DNA from: an uncultured Eubacteriales bacterium
GTDB taxonomy: Bacteria > Bacillota > Clostridia > Lachnospirales > Lachnospiraceae
DNA: 5,128 nt
Assembly (NCBI GenBank): GCA_900313855.1
Contig: OMSZ01000304.1
Span: forward strand, 1 to 5,128
Reading direction: 5' to 3'
Positions 1 through 5,128 of this stretch are shown here, piece after piece (the first letter of the stretch is position 1; each line of letters opens with the position of its first letter). Under the pieces are notes generated by a model. It saw nothing but the letters and a program-made list of their open reading frames with translations. It made no database searches and was not told the DNA's origin. Position numbers and translations under genes: made by a program.

Positions 1-1316
1 CGAATTGCTATACAGGTATCCATGTTTCCGCCAAAATCAATATATCCGATAGCGCCTCCGTATATTCCACGCTTATTGTTTTCAAGCTCCCCGATAAGCT
101 GACATGCCCTAAGCTTAGGCGCACCCGACAACGTTCCTGCAGGCAGCACAGACTCTATTGCGTCTAATGCGTCCTTACCATCTTCTATCTCGCCTCTTAC
201 GGTTGAACCGATATGCATTACATGAGAATACCTCTCGATCGAGTGAAGCTTTTCCACGCTAACACTTCCAAACTTACTGATCCTTCCAAGATCATTTCTT
301 CCAAGATCAACGAGCATATTGTGTTCGGCAAGCTCCTTTTCATCCTGCAAAAGCTCTTTCTCAAGCGCAATATCCTCTTCCTGATCCTTACCCCTTGGTC
401 TTGTGCCTGCAAGAGGAAATGTATGCAGCACACCATCTTCAAGCTTAACAAGTGTCTCCGGTGAAGCCCCTGCGACCTCCACATCAGTACCCGAGAAATA
501 AAACATATAAGGTGAGGGATTGATGGTTCTTAACACCCTGTAGGTATTAAAAAGACTTCCCTCAAACGGAGCGCTTAGACGGTTTGACAAAACGATCTGA
601 AAAATATCTCCCTCAAATATATATTTCTTTCCCTTCTCAACCATTTCGCAATACTGCTCTTTATCAAATAAAGGTGTCATTTCCCCTTTAAGACTTCCAT
701 GACTATCCTTTGCCTTCTCTCCTGACATCAGCAGCTTTTTCATTTCATCAAGCTCACCGACTGCCCTGTCATATCCTTCTCTTCCGTCTGCAACATACAT
801 ATTGGCAATGAGAATTATCTGCTGCCTTACGTTATCAAATGCAATAACCTTATCAAAAAGCATCAGATCCATATCCTTAAAGCCTTCTGTATCCTCAACC
901 TTACATTTTGTGGTCGGCTCGCTGTAATTGATATAGTCAAATGAGAAATACCCCACAAGCCCGCCTGTAAATGAAGGCAATTCGGAAAGCTTAGGACTTT
1001 TGTGCTTAGAAAGTATATCCCTTAAATAATCCGACGGATCATTGCAATCTACAGCCTTGCCGTTACAGACAATATTTCCGTCAATGCAGTCCACAGATAA
1101 TTTCGGCTCATACCCTAAGAACGTGTAGCGTCCCCATTTCTCATCTGCCTGTGCAGACTCTAACATATAACAATGATCAGAGACATTCTGCAGTATTCTC
1201 ATCGCCTCGATCGGTGTTGTGAAGTCCGATAATATACTCGTACTTACCGGAACAACATCATAATCACCCTCCGCAATAATACTTTCAATTTCTTCGTAAG
1301 TTGGTTTTACTAACAT
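1..1316 (-). CDS. trpE: Anthranilate synthase component I, TrpE (3' end cut off by the window edge)
   Basis: TrpE converts chorismate to anthranilate, the first committed step of tryptophan synthesis, using ammonia supplied by the glutamine amidotransferase partner TrpG. It is cytoplasmic. The 438 visible codons run open from ATG at 1316 to the window edge. By comparison with family proteins of about 490-500 residues, roughly 50 residues are missing. The N-terminal domain has YMLESA near residues 50-55, the family's LLES-type tryptophan feedback site, followed by GRYTFLGYEP. The chorismate-binding domain shows FEGDIFQIVLS (234-244), INPSPYMFY (265-273), GASPE (283-287), AGTRPRG (303-309), DLGRNDLGR (337-345), YSHVMH (363-368) and LPAGTLSGAPKLRA (391-404). 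The LES site and the tRNA-Trp-type leader favour TrpE over the paralogue PabB. The start is set by AAGGAGGA seven bases upstream. The rest of a trp operon may follow outside the window. No frameshift or missing catalytic motif was seen. Confidence 0.96.
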   Translation of the reverse strand, partial: MLVKPTYEEIESIIAEGDYDVVPVSTSILSDFTTPIEAMRILQNVSDHCYMLESAQADEKWGRYTFLGYEPKLSVDCIDGNIVCNGKAVDCNDPSDYLRDILSKHKSPKLSELPSFTGGLVGYFSFDYINYSEPTTKCKVEDTEGFKDMDLMLFDKVIAFDNVRQQIILIANMYVADGREGYDRAVGELDEMKKLLMSGEKAKDSHGSLKGEMTPLFDKEQYCEMVEKGKKYIFEGDIFQIVLSNRLSAPFEGSLFNTYRVLRTINPSPYMFYFSGTDVEVAGASPETLVKLEDGVLHTFPLAGTRPRGKDQEEDIALEKELLQDEKELAEHNMLVDLGRNDLGRISKFGSVSVEKLHSIERYSHVMHIGSTVRGEIEDGKDALDAIESVLPAGTLSGAPKLRACQLIGELENNKRGIYGGAIGYIDFGGNMDTCIAI

Positions 1317-1323
1317 AACCCAT

Positions 1324-1329
1324 CCTCCT
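1324..1329 (-). promoter_or_regulatory. Ribosome binding site of trpE
   Basis: AGGAGG, within the longer AAGGAGGA, lies seven bases before the ATG at 1316. It is a near-perfect anti-16S match and fixes the trpE start. It lies downstream of the leader terminator, so the leader controls transcription read-through and does not mask this site. Confidence 0.9.
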
Positions 1330-1370
1330 TTTGGTAATTGACATAGCCTGCCGGGAACAAAACTTTATAG

Positions 1371-1404
1371 AAAAAAACCCTGACAGAATTAAATTCTGTC
1401 AGGG
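1371..1404 (-). terminator. Intrinsic terminator of the trpE leader
   Basis: The arms are perfectly complementary for 13 bases around one central base (1404-1378). As RNA this gives an 11-bp stem, CCCUGACAGAA with UUCUGUCAGGG, and a five-base loop, followed directly by seven U (1377-1371). Its 5' foot CCCU is shared with the antiterminator, so it should form when tRNA-Trp is charged or absent from the T-box. It is also the only terminator seen after the upstream synthetase gene. Confidence 0.93.
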
Positions 1405-1438
1405 ACGAATAAACATAATCCGCGGTGCCACCCTGCTT

Positions 1439-1454
1439 TACAGCTTTCGCTGTA
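1439..1454 (-). other. GAAA-capped hairpin upstream of the T-box (Stem III-like)
   Basis: UACAGC-GAAA-GCUGUA forms six base pairs closed by a GNRA tetraloop and ends four bases before the T-box sequence. Its position matches Stem III of canonical T-box leaders, which stacks next to the antiterminator. With the proposed promoter it would lie within the first 25 bases of the RNA. Confidence 0.7.
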
Positions 1455-1466
1455 CACTTTGTGCGA

Positions 1467-1496
1467 ATTTTACCACCAACTAATACTACATGTCAA
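1467..1496 (-). promoter_or_regulatory. Sigma-A type promoter for the trpE leader, overlapping the end of the synthetase gene
   Basis: A perfect -35 TTGACA (1496-1491) and a -10 TAAAAT (1472-1467, one mismatch to TATAAT) are separated by 18 bases. The expected start is about A1462 or A1460, giving a leader of roughly 145 bases to the trpE ATG. The -35 box lies inside the last codons of the synthetase gene. This start would leave only about 25 bases before the T-box sequence, too short for any Stem I. The match is by sequence only. Confidence 0.65.
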
Positions 1497-4400
1497 GAAG
1501 TATATTAACAACCTTCGGAACCATGGTTTCATCATAGTTATCAGACATATGTTTTATGATGCTCTCTGCATTTAACTCATCCTTTTGGGTCTCATCAGCC
1601 TTGACATCAACCGCAATGCTCATCTCATTAATCTCCGGATCGAAGTACAGATAAGCGGCTGCACTATCTACACCGTCTAATGAAGCTACCGCATTCTCAA
1701 TATCCTTTAACGAGAACTTACGTATTCCGTGAATACCGTCAGTAATAACAGTTCTTCCGTTATTTTCAAGCATATCAACCGTTCCGTCAGGAAGAATTCT
1801 TGCAATGATATCTGTTTCGTAGAGCTCGCCCTCACTATAACTGCTGGTAACAACATTATTATATCTTGCAGGCTTGATATCCTTGATATAAAGCTTACCC
1901 CATGCTCCGTAAGGCTTCTTCTGGTAGCTCTCATCAAGTATATATACCTTGCATTCACGTCTTCTCGCATCAACAAGCTTCTCGCCTGCTTCCTCATTTA
2001 ACTGCTTTGTAGATACAATGAAATGCTTAGGATATACACTCTCAGGAAGGTGTCTCTTAAGTCTTCTGACCGAAGTCTCCTCAAGCATTGCAAGTAAGAT
2101 ATACTCATAGCACTCAAGGAATATTTCAAGCTGCTTCTTATCGAAACGGTTTTCCCAATATCTTAACTCCTGATAATAGCCCTTATCATCAGTAAATACC
2201 TGCATATGGAACGGAAGTGAATCCAACTGGATGTGGTATCTTGATGCAGGTGCATCACCGATCTCCTTTGTACCTAAAATGTCGCCCTGATACTGGAAGA
2301 ACATTTCACCCTGTCTTGCGTTAGGAAGTGAATTCTGCATCGTATTCATGATCTGTGAACCTGTTTCCTTAAGCAGCTCGATAACCGTCTGGTGAGGCTT
2401 TCTTGTAAATCTGCAGAAGTATGTAAGAAACAGTGAACCGACCATATGCGCATAACGGCTGTCTGTACGACCGCTGTGGATACTGTTTGCAAACACATCA
2501 TCCTGATCAGAGAACAGATAGATAAGATAATTAAATGCTGTCAGGAACATAACATTCTCCGATACACCGTTCTCCTTGCAGTAATACAGAATCTCTTTTC
2601 TTGTGAGTCTGTCAAAACGGGTTGTGATAGCTGCATATTTTCTCTCAAAGGCATCTGGTGTAACGCGCTTGTTAAGAATACTTCTGTTAAATTTCATATC
2701 ATGCATAAGCTGCGCTGTTCTTATTACATCGTTCTTTCTTGAACCATTTTCCGCCTTAACGGCATCCTCCAAAGTGAAATCATAGAAGGTGAATTTCTCA
2801 GGCTCAACCTCTTCTCCACAATAAATGCGGTTCAAATCCTTAAGTATGATACCGATGGAAATACCATCACCGATTATATGAGCTACATCCATGAAGAAGT
2901 ATTTTGCGCTCTCCGTCTCACATAAGAATACATGAACAAGATCGTCATCCTCGGTATATTTGAATGCCTGAACAAGCTCATTTTTCTTCTCTTCCCACTG
3001 CTCCTCGGTCATCTTTTCGATCGGGATATCGATAACCTTGGAATCATCCCTGTAGTTCATAAGCATCTGACCGTTAAAATGAATGTTGTCCTTAAGTATC
3101 GGATGAACATCACAGACCTTAATGAATGCAGCCTTTAATCTCTCAAGATCTATACTGTTGTCAAGCTTATAAAGGAACGGAAGGTTACCCGTTGTGTTAC
3201 CCTTGATGATGTAGCCAAAGTACATCTGAATAGCTGTAAGAGGATACTCATCTCTTATGGAAAGATCAACCGCACTCTTGCTGTCATTTTTCTTATTGAT
3301 AATAAATGCTTCAAGAAGAAGCACCGTATTGTTTTCGATAAGCTCTGAAAGTGAGATGCTGATATTAAATCTCTCATCCATCTCCTCAATGAGCATTACG
3401 CTTCCCATCGAGTCAAGTCCGATGCTGTAGAAGTCCTCTGTAGTACCGATATAATCGTTGCCGGTAATATCGCCGATAACCTGACAGAGCTCTTTTTGAA
3501 GCTCTGTTACAGGCATTGTAAGATCACTCTTACGAGCCTTTTCATTCTCCATATCCTCAAAGAACTTCTCACGAATGATCTTATCAGATGAAGTCTTCTT
3601 AAACGGATGCTTACGCACAAAGCATTTCATGATCTGTGATGACGGCGGAAGTGATACATTCTTAATATTGATAATATCATTTACCGCACCTTCAACATCC
3701 TTGATATTCTGCTGCTGTGCATATTCATAATTAGGATATACGCATGCAGCGATTGTATCATTATCCTCATACACAAGAATATCCTTGATAAGCACCTCGT
3801 CATCAAACATATTCTCTATTCCCTCAGGCGCAACATTTTCTCCGTTACTAAGAATTATAAGATTCTTCTTACGGCCTGTAAGGTATAAGAAATCCTCGTC
3901 ATCCACGTAACCGAGATCTCCGGTACAAAGCCATCCGTCCTCTGTAAGTGCCTCCTTTGTAAGCTCTTCGTCATTATAATATCCCATCATAACTGACGGA
4001 CTCTTGACCTGTATCTCGCCCTCAACGAAACGCACCTGACAGCCTTCAACCAACCGGCCTACAGAGTCAAGCTTCTCTAAACGCTCATAGTCAGGCGCCG
4101 CGATCTTAGGTGAGCACTCCGACATACCATAGCCCTGACCGATCGTTATCCCAAGACCGATAAGATTGAGCGCAAGATCCTTTGCAAGATATCCGCCACC
4201 GCTTATTATCTTATGGAAATCCGGTCCTAACAGCTCATCCTTGATCTGCCTTCTTGTGACCTCACGTTTCTTTCTGTGCATCATTACTATTCTGTTATAT
4301 ATAGTCTTGCTTATCATCGGAACACAACGAAGCACCGTCGGTCTGAACACGGTTATATAATGGAAGAGCTTTGATACATCCGGACAGAGACAAAGCTTGC

Positions 4401-5091
4401 TTCCGTATCTCATTGTCAGGAATACATCTCCGCTTAAGCAGAACACATGATGAATAGGCAGTACATTCATTGCAACCTCATTATCCTGCTTTTCAACCTC
4501 AGTACTGTTGAAAATGTTATCGATCAGATTGCCATGCGAAAGCATAACGCCTTTTCCCTTACCGGTTGTTCCGGAGGTGAAAATGATAAGCGCACATTCA
4601 TCCTCTTTTGACTTTGGCTCAAATGAATTATTACGATAACTCTTACAGATGTTATGAACCGACTGCTCGGTCATATTCTGAATACAAATGAATTCTTTTA
4701 CGCCACTGCACTCTGACTTATATAAATCTATCTCATCGTGAAAATCCCAATCATAAAGAAGTATGTCTGTATCAGCCTGATTAATTCTTTCGATAATACC
4801 TCTTGTTCCTGCCTTAATATCGATAGGAACTGCAATTCCTCCTGCACTTACCGTTCCGAAAAGTGCATTTAAATAACGGTAGCTGCACTTTCCAAGAAGT
4901 GCGACATGAGGGCAGTCACCCTGCTCTGAAACCCATGCACCGAACGAACAGCTGTCTTTGTAAAGCTCGCTGTACGTATTACAATAAAATACTTCTGCCT
5001 TTTCATACTTCAAAAAGATTTTTGAAGCATATTCTGTTCCGGCATTTTTCAACAGATCATACAATGTTTTGGTGTTTTCACGTGTTATCAT
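1486..5091 (-). CDS. NRPS-like synthetase: acyl-AMP ligase, carrier protein, condensation domain, C-terminal partial adenylation domain
   Basis: About 1201 residues from ATG at 5091. This start has AAGGAG seven bases upstream; in-frame ATGs at 5121 and 5097 have no well-placed site. The adenylation domain (about 5-515) has IIFTSGTTGKGKG (169-181), GYGMSE (320-325), CTGDLGY (389-395), LTGRKKN (404-410) and TSSDKIIR (500-507), with the likely catalytic Lys at 504. These motifs resemble acyl-CoA synthetases and fatty-acyl-AMP ligases more than amino-acid-selecting domains. The carrier (about 525-600) has IGLDSMGS with phosphopantetheine Ser561. The condensation domain (about 611-1005) starts at YPLTAIQMYF and has AHIIGDG (737-743): the second His and the Asp of HHxxxDG are kept, the first His is Ala. 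A remnant of another adenylation domain ends the protein. Inferred role: activate an acid, load it on its own carrier, and join it to an amine or alcohol acceptor. There is no signal peptide, transmembrane segment or thioesterase. The acyl substrate, acceptor and product are unknown. Confidence 0.93.
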   Translation of the reverse strand: MITRENTKTLYDLLKNAGTEYASKIFLKYEKAEVFYCNTYSELYKDSCSFGAWVSEQGDCPHVALLGKCSYRYLNALFGTVSAGGIAVPIDIKAGTRGIIERINQADTDILLYDWDFHDEIDLYKSECSGVKEFICIQNMTEQSVHNICKSYRNNSFEPKSKEDECALIIFTSGTTGKGKGVMLSHGNLIDNIFNSTEVEKQDNEVAMNVLPIHHVFCLSGDVFLTMRYGSKLCLCPDVSKLFHYITVFRPTVLRCVPMISKTIYNRIVMMHRKKREVTRRQIKDELLGPDFHKIISGGGYLAKDLALNLIGLGITIGQGYGMSECSPKIAAPDYERLEKLDSVGRLVEGCQVRFVEGEIQVKSPSVMMGYYNDEELTKEALTEDGWLCTGDLGYVDDEDFLYLTGRKKNLIILSNGENVAPEGIENMFDDEVLIKDILVYEDNDTIAACVYPNYEYAQQQNIKDVEGAVNDIINIKNVSLPPSSQIMKCFVRKHPFKKTSSDKIIREKFFEDMENEKARKSDLTMPVTELQKELCQVIGDITGNDYIGTTEDFYSIGLDSMGSVMLIEEMDERFNISISLSELIENNTVLLLEAFIINKKNDSKSAVDLSIRDEYPLTAIQMYFGYIIKGNTTGNLPFLYKLDNSIDLERLKAAFIKVCDVHPILKDNIHFNGQMLMNYRDDSKVIDIPIEKMTEEQWEEKKNELVQAFKYTEDDDLVHVFLCETESAKYFFMDVAHIIGDGISIGIILKDLNRIYCGEEVEPEKFTFYDFTLEDAVKAENGSRKNDVIRTAQLMHDMKFNRSILNKRVTPDAFERKYAAITTRFDRLTRKEILYYCKENGVSENVMFLTAFNYLIYLFSDQDDVFANSIHSGRTDSRYAHMVGSLFLTYFCRFTRKPHQTVIELLKETGSQIMNTMQNSLPNARQGEMFFQYQGDILGTKEIGDAPASRYHIQLDSLPFHMQVFTDDKGYYQELRYWENRFDKKQLEIFLECYEYILLAMLEETSVRRLKRHLPESVYPKHFIVSTKQLNEEAGEKLVDARRRECKVYILDESYQKKPYGAWGKLYIKDIKPARYNNVVTSSYSEGELYETDIIARILPDGTVDMLENNGRTVITDGIHGIRKFSLKDIENAVASLDGVDSAAAYLYFDPEINEMSIAVDVKADETQKDELNAESIIKHMSDNYDETMVPKVVNILLDM
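1489..1947 (-). other. C-terminal remnant of a second NRPS adenylation domain, inside the synthetase gene
   Basis: Residues about 1049-1201 of the synthetase follow the order of the second half of an NRPS adenylation domain. VYILDESYQ and GAWGKLYI resemble the A6 region (YVLD...G.PGELYI). YETDIIARILPDGTVDML resembles A7 (YRTGDLARWLPDG), but the glycine is lost and the catalytic Asp position is Ile. FSLKDIENAVASLDGVDSAA resembles the segment after A8 (ELGEIEAALLQHPAVREA). MVPKVVNILLDM aligns with the IPSYFVxLDxM that normally precedes PLTxNGK. The stop falls there, so the catalytic lysine motif is missing. Motifs A1-A5 are also absent, with only about 40 residues between the condensation domain and this piece. 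It cannot be a working adenylation domain. It may be a relic, or a structural or docking part. Confidence 0.7.
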
Positions 5092-5098
5092 CTTCATT

Positions 5099-5104
5099 CT
5101 CCTT
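5099..5104 (-). promoter_or_regulatory. Ribosome binding site that decides the synthetase start
   Basis: AAGGAG lies seven bases upstream of the ATG at 5091. The ATG at 5097 is only one base away from it, and the ATG at 5121 lies upstream of it, so the longest reading frame would place the ribosome binding site inside the gene. The start at 5091 is therefore preferred. The remaining bases to 5128 show no clear promoter. A reading frame ending in TAA at 5105 could be the tail of an upstream gene, but too little is visible to say. Confidence 0.85.
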
Positions 5105-5128
5105 TTAATTATTTCCCGCATGCTTTAA

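Larger units (their letters stand above)
1371..1464 (-). promoter_or_regulatory. T-box riboswitch 3' module (antiterminator/terminator), tRNA-Trp type, no visible Stem I
   Basis: The minus strand carries the conserved T-box AGGGTGGCACCGCGG (1434-1420), then TTCGTCCCT (1409-1401). In the known mechanism AGGG (1434-1431) pairs with CCCU (1404-1401) to build the antiterminator, and uncharged tRNA is held by pairing of its 3' end with UGGN in the bulge. The same CCCU is the foot of the terminator stem, so the two folds exclude each other. UGGC (1430-1427) would pair with GCCA, matching the G discriminator of bacterial tRNA-Trp, and the downstream gene is trpE. A GAAA-capped hairpin at 1454-1439 sits where Stem III normally lies, preceded by a short GCAC-AAA-GUGU hairpin (1464-1454). 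A Stem I with specifier loop, usually about 100 nt upstream, was not found: that space is coding sequence and a promoter. The module identity is firm; whether it works without Stem I is open. Confidence 0.88.

Noticed and set aside
218..484. Open frame of 88 codons on the minus strand, and an 83-codon frame on the plus strand over the same region
   Set aside because: Both lie inside trpE, whose conserved motifs run through this region in another frame. Neither shows a recognisable motif or a ribosome binding site.
1..1316. Aminodeoxychorismate synthase PabB as an alternative for the first gene
   Set aside because: The LES feedback motif near the N-terminus and the tRNA-Trp-type T-box leader favour TrpE.
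1438..1479. Short frame TTG-GTG-GTA to TAA within the leader as a possible leader peptide
   Set aside because: It has no Trp codon, no ribosome binding site, and it crosses the -10 box and the Stem III-like hairpin. RNA structure explains these bases better.
1707..2001. Overlapping plus and minus frames of 90 and 96 codons
   Set aside because: They are shadows of the synthetase C-terminal region, with no supporting motifs and no ribosome binding site.
2446..3138. Plus-strand frames of 98, 60 and 68 codons
   Set aside because: They lie antisense to the condensation domain. The low-complexity hydrophobic composition is typical of reverse-strand reading.
4166..5108. Plus-strand frames of 64 and 81 codons
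   Set aside because: They lie antisense to the adenylation domain and have no start signals.
5092..5121. N-terminal extension of the synthetase to the ATG at 5121
   Set aside because: The ribosome binding site at 5104-5099 would lie inside the extension, which adds only a basic ten-residue stretch not needed by the domain.

Overview
The window holds two genes, both on the minus strand. In transcription order they are a large three-domain, NRPS-like synthetase (5091 to 1486) and the first 438 codons of trpE, anthranilate synthase component I (1316 down to the window edge). A 169-base leader between them (1485-1317) carries the 3' module of a T-box riboswitch with its intrinsic terminator. The T-box, the strong AGGAGG ribosome binding sites, the sigma-A type promoter and the moderate-to-low GC content point to a Firmicute. 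An anaerobic Clostridia member of the Lachnospiraceae type is most likely, but this is inferred from style, not from a marker gene.

Region 5128-5092 is the tail of an upstream gap or gene and contains the ribosome binding site of the synthetase. Region 5091-1486 encodes about 1201 residues: an adenylation domain of the acyl-CoA-synthetase/fatty-acyl-AMP-ligase type, a carrier protein with a phosphopantetheine serine, a condensation domain, and a C-terminal tail. The tail reads as the second half of a further NRPS adenylation domain and stops just before the position of the catalytic lysine motif. The inferred chemistry is activation of a carboxylic (perhaps fatty) acid, loading on the carrier, and transfer by the condensation domain to an unknown acceptor.

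Region 1485-1317 has a consensus T-box sequence, an upstream GAAA-capped hairpin and a terminator followed by seven U. The UGGC of the T-box is complementary to GCCA, the expected 3' end of tRNA-Trp, which fits control of trpE by uncharged tRNA-Trp. The unusual point is that I see no Stem I, the codon-reading domain. A good TTGACA/TAAAAT promoter overlaps the end of the synthetase gene and would start the RNA only about 25 bases upstream of the T-box sequence, leaving no room for Stem I. This possible Stem-I-less T-box is the most interesting signal in the window.

The only terminator between the two genes is the conditional T-box terminator, so synthetase transcripts could also read into trpE when the antiterminator forms. 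No RNA genes other than the leader, mobile elements or CRISPR arrays were seen.
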